A stretch of 64,000 nucleotides of DNA from Athripsodes cinereus (lineage: Eukaryota > Arthropoda > Insecta > Trichoptera > Leptoceridae), in the NCBI GenBank assembly GCA_947579605.1, contig OX388314.1, positions 27,290,000 to 27,353,999 on the forward strand, in the 5' to 3' direction. A program made the translations under genes and the position numbers. The notes below the pieces were generated by a model that saw only the letters and a list, made by a program, of their open reading frames with translations, did not search any database and had not been told where the DNA came from. Below are positions 31,838-42,760 of this stretch, in pieces. Each line of letters begins with the position of its first letter. Within the stretch, counting starts at the first letter, position 1.

Positions 31838-31945
31838 GATGACTACATTGTAGTCGAAAACGTTTTAATTAAAGCAATCTCATAGTGGAATTAAACAGTG
31901 TTTTAATTTAAATATTATCTTTTATAATGTATTTCCACAAAGTTA
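31838..31945 (+). repeat. CTGANGA-type repeat, single copy with complete motif
   Basis: TACTGATGATGACTACATTG then TAGTCGAAAACGTTTTAATT: CTGATGA, a GACTAC/GTAGTC stem, then GAAA. It continues with ATAGTGGAATTAAACAGTG and TTTCCACA, as in 18340-18440. Confidence 0.65.
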
Positions 31946-33562
31946 CACTTGAAAATATAGAATATTTAATATTTATCTATTCATCTATATCATTACGGGA
32001 TGACATTTGGATGATATAGGAACTGACATTCCTGTAACATTCATGGGTGAGGGAGGGTGAAACCCTTAATATAATATGTATATCATTACGAGATCTGAAA
32101 CAAATAGGGTGACCAGCGGAGTCACCGTATGTAATGGATGTATAAGAATTCATCCTTGTAATATTACATTTTAAATTAATATTAAAAAAGAGTATATAGA
32201 ATATTAATATACACACAATTTAAAATAAATATATATTTCAGAACAAAAATTGAACTACCGTATTTCTATTCAGTCAACACTTTTCGTCGCTTGTATAGTA
32301 TTTTAAGTCACTCACTGTGGCCCATTTTTTGCAGCTCGGTAATGAATTTAGTTTTTTGTCGCACAACTAGTCTTAGATTACATTTATTATTATAAACATT
32401 TCTACGTACATACATAAGTATTTTCTCTACGGACGAAATAGATCATTTTTTTATTTCAAATTAATTTATTATTTGGAAATGACTTTTGGTATAAAAAATG
32501 TGCTTCAATAGTAAAAAGAAATCAAAGCTATATGTATACCTATGTGTAAAGTTGCGAAATTAATACTTTGACTGTTTATATTAAATGTACTGTTTATTAT
32601 TCCACTACCCAAAATTGGTACAGTCAAACCTATATGTGTACGAGCACAGTCAAATTATGTTGTTACTCAATTGATTAACGGAAGATTCATAAGAAACTTA
32701 AGAATCATATTATTGCGATATTATTACAGATTTTAATTTCTATCAGAATATCAACATAATCTAATAATTAAAATATTATTTTTAATGATTTTCCGTAGAG
32801 CACCCGGCAAAGTTTTTTTTAAAAAGCTGTTTATAAGTTTTTGTTATAAACTCAAATATAATTTGCATAGTTAGATAAAATCTCGTGTTTTTGAGCTAAG
32901 CTAAAATTGGTTTCCCAATTTTTGGTATCTCATATTTCAGATATCAAATGGATCGCGATCTCCCATCTAAATTGCGCAGGAACAAATTGGTTTAATCATC
33001 TGCTTAAACAAAAAAAATAGTAAATATTCTGAACATTTGTTGCTGACTGGTCGAACAAGCAGCCGATTAGTATTGAAATTAATTGTTCCGGCGCCATTTA
33101 GACTGGTGGTCTTCCAATGTTTGCCGCAGAAAGCAAATGTAAAAAAAAAACTTTTTGTTCGTTTGCCACTTATCCTGAATGTCATAATATTGTGATATTG
33201 AATTTACGTAATATGTATGCACCCTCATAAAATGGTCAATAAATTGTATAAACAACTTTTGTATTTTGAAGTTGTATGGTACATTTGAAACAGAAGGGTT
33301 CAACACGTGCGTCTTTACCTTGATCACAGCAGTGTAGCAACAGTAGGTACATAGTAAGACATTTAGAATATATTAATAATATTATTAACCCGTCGCTACC
33401 CTTGTACAACCCAGTATATATTATATAGGGACACCTACGCACCGTACCCTTTCAGTGACCTGTGTTAAGTAACAATATCTAATAATTGTTCAGTACATCT
33501 ATATCATTCTAGTGATGTGATAGATCTATCGAATGGAAACAGTCGTTCATTCGATAGGTTAA
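31946..33562. other. AT-rich stretch without recognised content
   Basis: No gene or repeat family identified on either strand. Confidence 0.5.
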
Positions 33563-33597
33563 AACGTTTCGAGTATCATCTTGATACTCGAAACGTT
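33563..33597. repeat. Perfect 16-bp hairpin
   Basis: AACGTTTCGAGTATCA, loop TCT, and its exact complement. Surrounding CGATAG/CGAAACG strings suggest it is inside a larger hAT-like TIR element (TAGTGATGTGATAGATC at 33512), but no second end or duplication was confirmed. Confidence 0.85.
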
Positions 33598-33779
33598 CGA
33601 AACGATAAGATAAACCGCATTCAATTTCACATTCGATATAAATATAAGACAATGCCTTAAGATAATTAAACCGCTTTTATACTACTATCAACTAATACCA
33701 AACAATACATTCTCGACTGATAGCATATTTTATGGCGCTTTAAGATATTAAATACCTAAATTATTTTTCGGTTTTACGG

Positions 33780-33955
33780 CCTTTTAAAGGATACTCGAAA
33801 AAATACAAAAAAGAATGGTAGACCTAATTTATTCGGAACACTACACGGTGAGAATATTCGTATATAATAATGTATCAAGGCAACTGATGTGCGTGTGTTT
33901 TGTGCGGTCTGCTGGCTACCCCACTTTTGTAATACGACGTGGTGGTATAGTACAA
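33780..33955. repeat. S1 pieces in opposite orientations
   Basis: TTTTAAAGGATACTCGAAAA is minus S1; GGTCTGCTGGCTACCCCACT near 33907 is plus S1. Confidence 0.5.
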
Positions 33956-34047
33956 GTGGTATTTTTTTATAGCTCAGTATGTTTATAAATCGTTTTAAAT
34001 TGACAAATTTTATGAACGTGTACCAAGATGTTGTTGGATCAACTTTG

Positions 34048-34218
34048 CACTGAGAAAAATACTAACGAAATTTCGCAAACAAATCATTGGTAAATTTATT
34101 GATGATTTGTTTGTGAAAAGTTAATATTATAGATTCGTACTAAGGAACCGTTTGTACTATCTCTGGTCCTAATCTGATAGTACGTACCAATGATTCGTTG
34201 TGAGTATTTTTCTCAGTG
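34048..34218. mobile_element. MITE with CACTGAGAAAAATACT ends
   Basis: Ends are inverted (CACTGAGAAAAATACTAACG; AGTATTTTTCTCAGTG on the right). Inner blocks CAAACAAATCATTGGTAAAT and ATAGATTCGTACTAA are shared with 44574-44798. It sits next to a LINE frame. No clear target duplication. Confidence 0.8.
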
Positions 34219-34222
34219 TGGT

Positions 34223-34342
34223 GTTGTTGGACCGGTTATGTGGAATCACCTACCGGTGCTACTGAGAGATAGTCAAACTGTCACTAGCTTCAGAAACAAA
34301 TTAAAATCTGAACTCTTCACTGGCGCCCTTGAGACGGTCTAG
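34223..34342 (+). pseudogene. CR1/jockey-like LINE C-terminus
   Basis: VVGPVMWNHLPVLLRDSQTV then TSFRNKLKSELF and a stop: the GP..WN.LP..LR....F...LK..LF ending of CR1/jockey-like LINE proteins. A (CAT)n run at 34386-34405 follows. Confidence 0.75.
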
Positions 34343-36785
34343 GGACTGTTAAACGGCGTCAAAAAATAAAATAACATCATCCAAAATCATCATCATCATC
34401 ATCATCAAGATCTCCAAAAAAAATGTAACGTTTTAATTTTTTTAAATCTCCACTTCAACCATCAAAATTTCAAAACAAGGATTTCATACGAGAAGTAAAG
34501 ATAAAAAATTATGTCTAATATTGTTCAAATAAGAAATTAATCGTCACATTCTTTCGATTTTTAAATCGTCTCGATTTGAGAACATCGATTGCTATATTCA
34601 TTCGATTGTGCCCATAACTAGCACGAACTCTACTAACCGAACTGTTTTACTATAATAATATGTGTGTTCAATATGAAACTAGGCCCACGTTCCGATTCGT
34701 GTTTTACAAATTTACACGTGATTTAACCCGCAGGGGTCTCATATTCCATCAGGCAGTTCGTGTCAATAACAATAATTATTTTCAATTCACATGTTATTCG
34801 TATTTCAGTTTGTATTATTTTTATACTCTCCTTGTTCGTTCAATTCAAGAAACTCTTTTTTGTTGTAGCTTATGATACATTTTTGCAATATTGTTAATTT
34901 TATTCCACTCTGTTCTGTAATTTTTCGAGTGTCTTGCAAAATTTGCACCCTTAGTAGATAGAGAAAACGGAACGCCATATTGATTTTTAAATGGTGCCCC
35001 TTTATTTTATGAATTTCTATTTGTATATTCTTATTTTGATTCTCTAGCAATTTATATTTAATAACTTTCAATCATTACGTTGGAAGGGTGTAGAATTACA
35101 ATAAGCTCATGTGTTGTAACATAAAATAAAAAAGTTAACTAAAATATAAAAAAAATATAAACATCATTTTTTGTATTAAGAAAACATTACTGACGTAAGT
35201 TGGAAGTGAAAATAAGTAAATAAATATTAAAAAGCTTTATAAGTCCATATTATACCAAATTTTAAGCTCAAAAAGCAAGTATTGAAGTAACTGTCCTTGT
35301 CACACAAAAATATTCTGAATTTTTTCAATAAAAAACGAAAGATCTCTTTATTTAGTTTTTTCTTTTTATATTTAAAACTCACAAAATTGTGAGAATCTTC
35401 CACTTTTCCAGGGCCGAAATTTTATTTATTTAAAAGACAACGGATAGATTTTAATTAAATTCAAGTCAAAGCAGAGCGATAGGTTTACTTTCAAAAGCAT
35501 TTTATATTCAACGCAAGTAAGAATTTCCAAGTTGAGCCTAATTGGCATGAAAGTTTTCTTCCTTCCTAATTGAGAAGGTACTTTAACCTCCCAGGCAGGT
35601 ACATTCTTAAAACTTAAAGTAGAGTCATAGGAATGTAATGAATATTTCAAAAGTTTCCTTCAGAGGGTTAAACTTTGTAATATGGTAACTAATAGGTTAT
35701 AATTAACATACTGAAATATTATTATCTGATAATGTTAGGTAGTCGTTAGTTTGATGGAAGAGTTTTGGCCTTTCAATTTATTAGGAAATTTCTGGATCAA
35801 TTCTCGCTGCCGTTGCCATTACAAATTATTGTCGTAGATTCCGCAATATAACAATATTTTAATGAAATAATTTTGTTCACGATTACACAAATAAACAAAC
35901 AAAAGACATTAAAATATGCATGTGAATTTGACAGCCACACTAGCCACAGGGCTGTGTTGTGGAAGAAAAACAATAAACTTATCTTGTTAAACAATAACAA
36001 AAATAAACAACAAGTGAGTCAGTATGTCAGTCTGTGCAGATAGTTAAAATGAGTTATGTATGTCATGAGTGAGTAAGTCAGTGAGCGAGCTCGCAATCAA
36101 GTCAGCGAAAGGGTCAGTGGGCGAGCTCGCAATTGAGTCAGCGAAAGAGCTAGACGAATGAACAAAGAGAATATGTCAGAGAGGCGACTCAACAGCCATA
36201 ATCGAATAAGCCCAATAGTAACAGTAAATATATACATCAAATTACACCAAAAACTTCAGCATAGCATCAGACTCGTCCACCCCAACGTCCACAAGGTACA
36301 TTCTGCCCAATGGGATGGATGAACTCAATTTGATAATTTTTCACTTTGGTTTTGAAACAACAAATAGAATATTATTTATATTGCTAGCCCTAAAATTGTA
36401 ATTATAATCTATGGTTCTATAACCACCTCCTCTTTCAATCTTACCTTTATGTCCTCTCCTACCTTATGTGACGTCCTTTTCAAAGTCCTATTATAATATT
36501 GTTATAATTGACGCTTTTCTAAGCCTATAGACCAGGCGTAGTGACTACTAATTGGTCATTTTCAGTCGTGTCCATAATTCTCAATTAGGTAACAGACTTT
36601 GTCTTCTAATAATATTTAGGCAAATTATTATTATAAAATGACTTTTGAAGAGAAACAATGAAAGTTTAATTAGTCGACTGACGGTTCTTAAAGAAAGTGA
36701 TTAAGTAATAAGTAATAAGTAATTAATGAATCAAGATATTATATATGTAGTTATTCCACTGTTGACTTTGTTTATTTCCGAGTCA
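34343..36785. other. AT-rich stretch; small tandem repeat at 36085-36156
   Basis: GCGAGCTCGCAAT(C/T)AAGTCAGCG-like units repeat with period 36 (36085, 36121). 35741-35800 has a weak tRNA-like SINE head (GTTAGTTTGATGG, GGATCAATTCTC). Nothing else recognised. Confidence 0.45.
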
Positions 36786-36900
36786 ACTTTCAAGTGCTTC
36801 CGCTCTGATCATCAGGCAAAAGTAAAAAACTTTACTTTTACCTAGCGATGTAAGGAATTTTATTTTTGCCTGACGATGATACTGGAAGCTCTTGAAAGCT
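36786..36900. repeat. Inverted repeat of the CTGANGA type, 37-bp arms
   Basis: Left ACTTTCAAGTGCTTCCGCTC..CATCAGGCAAAA and right TTTTGCCTGACGATGATACT..GGAAGCTCTTGAAAGCT. Related to 21312-21360. Confidence 0.65.
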
Positions 36901-37059
36901 GGCTAGCAAATTAATAAAATTAAAAAAGACTATATTTCTTGTTTCATTCATAGCTTAGAAACAATTTAAGTTATTAATAAGAACATTTTATAAGTAACGT
37001 GGAATATATGTTATAAAATATAATATGTACCATTATTTTTCACAAGTTTTTTGAATATC

Positions 37060-37170
37060 ATATATTCCGCCGGTTTATTATTTGTAAAACATCATAATAA
37101 GAACGTGTAACATCTTCAGTGGAGTGATGAGGTCTGTCACCCATCCTGGATGCCTCATATATCTGTTATT
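37060..37170 (+). repeat. S1 scrap
   Basis: ACATCTTCAGTGGAGTGATG and GTCACCCATCCTGGATGCC, plus orientation. 37171-37814 holds nothing else recognised. Confidence 0.5.
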
Positions 37171-37820
37171 TATTTCAGATGATATGTCTTTTTCAATTTT
37201 TTTTTTTTTGGATTTTCTTTATTTCTTCCCTTGCTGAAGTCGCCTTGGCCAAAAGCTGTTATGGTCTCAGTGTCATTTTGTCAGGTATATTTACACCACT
37301 GAGAAGATGACTTTTGAATACAAAGGGTTGATGATGCTTTTGTTTTTTAAAGTAAGTCAGTCTTTTCTCTTCGATATCCATAAGTTGTTTTTTTTTTTGT
37401 AAAAGAAGAATCTGGGTTTAAAATAATCCCAAACACATAGAAAACAATTTAATTGTGTAGCACTGCGTACTCACTACATATTTTTGTAACTTTGCATTGT
37501 AGAAGTTCGAATTTATTTGAATTTCTCATCAGACGGTATTGCCAGAAGCAATATACCATTGGTTGGTAATAAAATTTGTAATTTTCTACACAATGGTAAC
37601 GTTTTCACTCTCTTACAATAAGAATTGAAATGAAACTTCGACACTAACAAACTTTTACGATCTATCGGTTTACTGTAAACATTTATGTGTCTATTTACTA
37701 TTTGTGTGAGATGGAACATAAAACGTGAACAACTAACCTTTTCCAGCATAATACTTAGATATTTGTAAATAGCATTTTAAAAAGGTTTAATCAGCAATAA
37801 ATATTACTTCTTCTTCTTCT

Positions 37821-38155
37821 CTATGTGTCTTGTCGGGTCCCCCCGACGTTGAAGACCACTTGGGAGAAATCCCTCCTGTTCCGGACAGCACGAAACAGCT
37901 CCTCCACACCTCTCATCCCGGTCCACTCCTGAATGTTCTGAAGCCAGGAAAGCCGCCTTCTTCCAACCCCTCTACGGCCCTCATTCTTCCCTTCTATGAT
38001 TAGTTTTAGCATGCCATATTTTTCTCCTCTCATTATGTGACCAAAATATGAAGTTTTACGGAGCTTGATTGTTGTGGACAATTCTCTATGAGCATTTGCT
38101 CTACGTAATACTTCAACGTTACTTGTCATGTCAGTCCAAGATATTCTCAACATTA
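37821..38155 (-). pseudogene. LINE-E C-terminal fragment
   Basis: The minus-strand frame has TSYFGHIMRGEKYGMLKLII, EGKNEGRRGVGRRRLSWLQN, EWTGMRGVEELFRAVRNR and VGGT near the end. This is the RTE-like C-terminal region (GH-I-R, GRRR..W) after the reverse transcriptase; the catalytic part is absent. Confidence 0.8.
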
Positions 38156-38171
38156 CTAATTAGAATCAATT

Positions 38172-38327
38172 ATGTAGGTCAGAGGCCGACCAAGAGACGC
38201 ATATATGGACCAACTGAAGAGGGACATGAACTGTGGCTCATACGTAGAGCTGAAAAGACTGGCTGAGAATAGAGACGAATGGAGAAGAAAAACCAAACTC
38301 GTTGCAGACCAATCCAATGGATTGTAA
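38172..38327 (+). pseudogene. LINE-B 3' scrap
   Basis: Nearly identical to 51506-51655 (AGAGGCCGACCAAGAGACGC; AGCTGAAAAGACTGGCTGAG; GCAGACCAATCCAATGGATT), including the stop. Confidence 0.8.
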
Positions 38328-38384
38328 CTCATTATATATATTAAACCTAAATCCTTTTTTAAAATAATGAGATATGTTATTCAC

Positions 38385-38480
38385 TGTGTCGGTGTTTAAG
38401 TAGTGGAATTCCATTGCGAAATAAATAAAACAAATGTTTTATTTATTTTGCAATGAGATATTATCTAACTGTAAATAAAA
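38385..38480 (-). repeat. CTGANGA-type repeat end
   Basis: TGTGTCGGTGTTTAAGTAGT, GGAATTCCATTGCGAAATAA and ATAAAACAAATGTTTTATTT match, reversed, the end of 26960-27040. Confidence 0.6.
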
Positions 38481-38605
38481 TTTTAAAAATAAAATAAAGA
38501 AGATAAATTGATTTTTAAAACCACTTAATCATTCCAGTTAATTTTATTCAATGATAGTCAACCTGTGTAATACGTATTAACTAGGTAGGAATTTTTTATA
38601 TCTAT

Positions 38606-38954
38606 TAGTGATGTAACGAATATTCGTATTCGCATTCGCGAATATTCGCATATTTCAAAGTATTCGCATTCGCATTCGTTTTGCGAATATTATTTCGGTA
38701 ATAAAGTATCGGATATTCGGCAAAAGTACCAGATACTTACCCGGTACATTGAAGAAAAAGGTACTACAAGAAAGTATTCTTTAAGAAAACCGAGGAGTTT
38801 TGAAATATTTTAAATTCCTATACCATTTTGAAAATTGGGCGACGGGTAGAAATTTTCATGATTGAGCAATATTGTCGAAATTTAAGCAAGCCAATATTCG
38901 CTATTCGCATTCGCATTCGCGAATACCCAAAATCACACATTCGTTACATCACTA
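38606..38954. mobile_element. hAT-type MITE, TTCG-rich family, with 8-bp target duplication
   Basis: Ends TAGTGATGTAACGAATATTC and CATTCGTTACATCACTA. Exact duplication ATATCTAT at 38598-38605 and 38955-38962. Same orientation and inner blocks as 2708-3098 (AGTACCAGATACTTACCCGG). Confidence 0.92.
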
Positions 38955-38963
38955 ATATCTATA

Positions 38964-39185
38964 TCTAATACTAATATTATAAAGAGGAAAGATTTGATTG
39001 TTTGCATTGAATAGGCTCCGAAACTACTGAACAGATTTCAAATATTCTTTCACTATTGGGAAGCTACACTAGCCCCGGGTGATATAGGCTAGATTATGTT
39101 TTCAAAAAAATTAGGGACCCTTACTTAAACTTAATATATTTTTTTAATACCTATCTACCCGTGCGAGGCCGGTGCGGACCACTTG
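38964..39185 (+). mobile_element. Helitron, short non-autonomous copy
   Basis: Starts TCTAATACTAATATTATAAA after an A and ends CCCGTGCGAGGCCGGTGCGG, ACCACTTG before a T, consistent with A^T insertion. Collinear with 19527-19759 (TGAATAGGCTCCGAAACTAC). It lies just beside the hAT MITE duplication. Confidence 0.8.
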
Positions 39186-39316
39186 TGTCTCATCAAAATA
39201 GAATTTAATCTTAAAATTTTTGAAAATTAAAACAACATGTTAATTATAGTAGGTACATTTAAAAAAGGGTGGCAAATTAAAACAAAATAAAAATGTCAAT
39301 GTACCTACAACATACG

Positions 39317-39818
39317 TAGTGTTGAGGAATTCTCAAGAAATTATTTTTCGAGAAATTTACCGAGAAAATTCTCGGTAAATTTCTCGAAGTAGAGGATTTT
39401 CGAAGATTTTTTTTATTTTTTATTTAACAGTATAATAATAATAAATACTTTATTCAATCAATCAATAAAAATGTACAAATGTCGAGAAAATTTATCACCA
39501 ATATGGCCACGATTATTTATGGAAACAAAAAAATGTTAGGTACCTACATAGAAAAAAGTGCTAATAACTGATGAAAAATCTTGATGTTTGACACCCCACA
39601 TGCCCATATTTAAGTTAAAAAAAAATTGCAGGTACGTACATGGAAAAAAAGTATTATTAACCTCTAATTTGGGCCTTAATCAGCCCCACAAATTTTTGGA
39701 TCAATCAGGTTGGCTACGAAGTGTACCTACTGGGCGAAAGGTCATAATACCACTAAGAAATATTATGGAGAGAAATTTCTCTTCCATCAGAGGAGAATTT
39801 TCTCTTCTCACATCACTA
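39317..39818. mobile_element. hAT-like MITE (502 bp)
   Basis: Ends TAGTGTTGAGGAATTCTC and, complemented, TAGTGATGTGAGAAGAG. Flanking 8-mers AACATACG and AGCAAACA agree at 5 of 8 positions, so a decayed duplication is possible. Inside, GAGAAATTTACCGAGAAAAT forms palindromes. Confidence 0.55.
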
Positions 39819-40039
39819 AGCAAACATGATTAACATCTACAATTCTTTGTAAGCAAATCCAATACTCGACATGAAATTGTGTCAAGAATTCATAAAAAAA
39901 AACATAATTTGAAGTCAACGCTGTGAAAAATCATTTTGACTTAAAATGTATAATTTATGTATAACACTGTAAATTTTCACAATACACTGTTTCATATTTA
40001 AAAAATTTACAATAAAGAGATAGTGTCAAATTGGGAGGA

Positions 40040-40640
40040 CATGCGATACGTTGGGCAATATCTGTTACTTTTGTTCTTTGCCGTATCGTTTCGTTTCTAA
40101 CTCTGTCTCTCAGGGTGATGCCCAGCATGGCTCTTTCCATGGATCTTTGGGTAACCCTTATTTTCTCGGTGCTCTGTTTGGTCAGTGTCACTGTTTCTAG
40201 GCCGTATGTTGCAACCGGTACTATGCACATCTCGTATACTTTTCGTTTAAGGTTCATTGGGATTTTGGTGTTTTTGAGTATATGACTCATTTTCCCGAAG
40301 GCTGCCCAACTTAATCCAATTCGTCTTTTGACCTCAGCAGTTTGGTTTTCTCTGCCTAGTCTTATGACGTGTCCTAGATACACATATTCTTGGATATTTT
40401 CTATTAGGTTTCCATCTACCATAATTTGGGAGCCTTCTGTGCCCATCACCTTGGTCTTTTTCAGATTCATGATAAGTCCCACTTTCTTTGATGCCTCATT
40501 TATTTCCCTTAGCATTTTGGCCAGTTCTTCAGGGCTGTTGCTCAAGATAACAATATCGTCTGCGAAGCGTAAGTGATTTAGGTATTTACCATCGATACAT
40601 ATCCCTTTAGATTCCCAGTTTAGATTTTTAAAAGCGGAAA
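40040..40640 (-). pseudogene. LINE-D reverse transcriptase fragment (RTE-like)
   Basis: The open minus-strand frame (39955-40707 in total) has the catalytic motif LRFADDIVILSNSPEELAKM, then LIMNLKKTKVMGTE, YVYLGHVIRLGRENQTAEV, RRIGLSWAAFGKM and VATYGLETVTLTKQ. These are RT motifs C to E and the thumb. Fingers and endonuclease are missing, and sequence beyond about 40040 is non-LINE. One stretch without stops suggests a fairly young fragment. Confidence 0.85.
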
Positions 40641-40984
40641 AACTTATATAAAACGAAATCGTATTAAACGACAAACAACTAAAGAAAAATGAAATGGTTT
40701 TTATCATAACGGGTCTCGTTTTCTATAGAATGGTCTGTTAAGTGTTGATAAAATAATATTTACGAATAAATCATTCCCAGCGTCGTCGGTCGCGTCGCGT
40801 CGTCATAAATTTCTATAAAGAAAACAAACCTAAGAAAGTTATGATGTATGAATGCTTTGTAGTCAAATAATATTCTACCTATAAACATTTGAGTCACCGC
40901 CAGATAGTTAAATAAGCCCGTTAACTGATTGGCTAGGCAATCAGTTAAACGCCGGTTTTTAATTGAACCAGCTGACACTAGCCG

Positions 40985-41100
40985 TAGTCAAAACACATTT
41001 TAGCGTTATGTAGTCGTTCGACTATAGACGACTTTGCGAGAAAGTGTCAATTTTGTAACGAAATTGAAACTTTCTCGTAACTGTTTTGACTAAGGCTGCA
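40985..41100. mobile_element. MITE with CCGTAGTCAAAACAC ends, short copy
   Basis: CCGTAGTCAAAACACATTTT, GCGTTATGTAGTCGTTCG and GTTTTGACTAAGGC on the right; same family as 6856-7166 and 12712-12906. Confidence 0.7.
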
Positions 41101-41200
41101 GAAGTCTAACCGGATTGCTTTTATCGATCTTAGCGCCACAGTGTAAAATAAAAGAACTAAATTTCCACAATAATTGGACTAGCTTCCATCAGCTAGAATG

Positions 41201-41529
41201 GCGGTAGCCACACAGATGGATGCGAACGTCAATCATCAAGCAAAAATCTTAAATTTTTCGGCGACAATGCGGAGCATTCTCCGAAAAAATATTCGAATGA
41301 ATGCCTTCGTTGCCCGTAGATAACGAAGGCATTTTATCGCAAAAATTTTATTCAATTTCGTTTTATATAGGTTTTTCCACTGAGCTCTAGCAGTGATGTC
41401 CACCCATGGGTAACGAAGGCATTTATTCGAATATTTCTTCGGAGAATGCTCCGAATTGTCGTCGAATGATTTAAGATTTTTGCTTGATGATTGATGGTTG
41501 ACGTTCGCATCCAGCTGTGTGGACGCCGC
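41201..41529. repeat. Foldback, arms of about 115-122 bp
   Basis: Arms 41201-41315 and 41408-41529 share GGATGCGAACGTCAA, ATCATCAAGCAAAAATCTTA, CGGAGCATTCTCCGAA and ATGCCTTCGTTACCC. The arms are themselves rich in palindromes. Loop 92 bases. No coding frame. Confidence 0.85.
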
Positions 41530-41934
41530 TAATGTTGAACGTTTGGCGCGTCATTGTGATTCAACGAAACGTCAAGCCACTCAATTAAATGCCGATATTT
41601 TACTAATTGCCTAGCCATTTAGTTAACTAGTTAATCTAACTATCGGCAGGCGTCATATGCAAAATAGCCTCAACTGAATTCTCATATATTAACATCGTTC
41701 CAATTTTCCTAGATACGAATTTTCCTCTATTAGGAAGGTAGAATATTATAAAATTGATTTAAATTGTATATTTTATGGAAATATTTTTGTGGTGAATAAA
41801 GGAAATAATTCTTATTTTTATTATTATTATTAAGAATGCGAAATTATAGCATTAATTTTCGAAATTATTTAGTTAATAGAGTAATATATTTTTGAGTTAT
41901 TGAGGATTGCTTTACTTTATAAACTAAAATACAT

Positions 41935-42065
41935 CCTCACATTAACCTTTATTCTTGTATCGAGAAGGTGGAATACTAAGTGGGCAGCAGGGTTCAAACC
42001 CATGATCTCCTGATATAAAACACTATTCGTTGCCGTCCAACTTCATTTTCACAATATCTTTTTGT
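41935..42065 (-). repeat. Possible tRNA-derived SINE
   Basis: The minus strand has a B-box-like GGGTTTGAACCC with TTGGACGGCAACG about 40 bases before it, and a tail CGATACAAGAATAAAGG. Weak. Confidence 0.4.
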
Positions 42066-42244
42066 TTTATAAACACGTCATGTCAAATTAAATGTTTTTT
42101 TTACGCGGCGGCAGATTTGCCATCCACACTTCTCAGCATTATACAACCAGATAAGTCTCCATATGATCAGTCTTGGTCACACAAAAACTTAACAGTCTAA
42201 TGCCGGGAAAAATTCACCTATCCAGATATACAGGATATCAAAGG

Positions 42245-42760
42245 ATTAGGCTCAGAACACGGGTTCAAAATACCAGCATTGTGCCTGAAATATCTGTGTT
42301 CAAAAACTTTTATACAATATTACAAGTGTTTATTATAATAGATTTTTGAATTTTAATGTAAAAAATAACCGGTAAATCTAACTTTTGTAAATTATTTATT
42401 AAAGATTTCGGAGTTACCCCTGTAGCTGACATGACTAAAGGTATTATATAAACGTACATAGAATGCCAAATATTTTTTATTTCTCCTGCTACATAGTTCT
42501 GTAGGTATATTTACGTATTTTTTCTGCGACGGTTGTTTGTATATTATGTGTATTTGGGACAGCGATGTCTATTAGGTACGTTATTTTATTACGTTTATCA
42601 TGTAATACTAAATCGGGTCTATTATGATGTATTTGTCTATCTGTTATTATTGTTTTATCATAATAGAACCTGTAATTTTGATTTTCTAAAACCGGTTCCG
42701 GGTTGTATTTATAATAAGGTATTATATTTTGCACGTTTTGAATTTTATTATCTTATAAAT
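42245..42760 (-). pseudogene. LINE C-terminus with a PD-(D/E)XK-like endonuclease region
   Basis: The minus-strand frame reads YYKYNPEPVLENQNYRFYYD, IHHNRPDLVLHDK and ITYLIDIAVPNTHN, a RPD...IDIAVP pattern like restriction-type endonucleases of some LINEs. Degraded codons (PLVMSATGVTPKSL, NTCNIV) continue to about 42245. Confidence 0.65.

Larger units (their letters stand above)
40893..41665. repeat. Nested foldback element
   Basis: The outer arms (about 40893-40965 and 41588-41665) are inverted copies sharing ATAGTTA..TTAACT.ATTGGCTAGGCAAT and TTTAATTGA. They enclose a MITE (40985-41100) and a second foldback (41201-41529). Confidence 0.65.

Noticed and set aside
31841..31872. Functional hammerhead ribozyme
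   Set aside because: Core strings are present, but an extra base follows CTGATGA and stems I and III with a cleavage triplet could not be assigned by eye; kept only as a possible relic.
33512..34612. 1.1 kb hAT-like element with TAGTGATGTGATAG and TAGTTATGGGCACAA ends
   Set aside because: The ends match poorly and the flanking 8-mers differ, so the boundaries cannot be supported.
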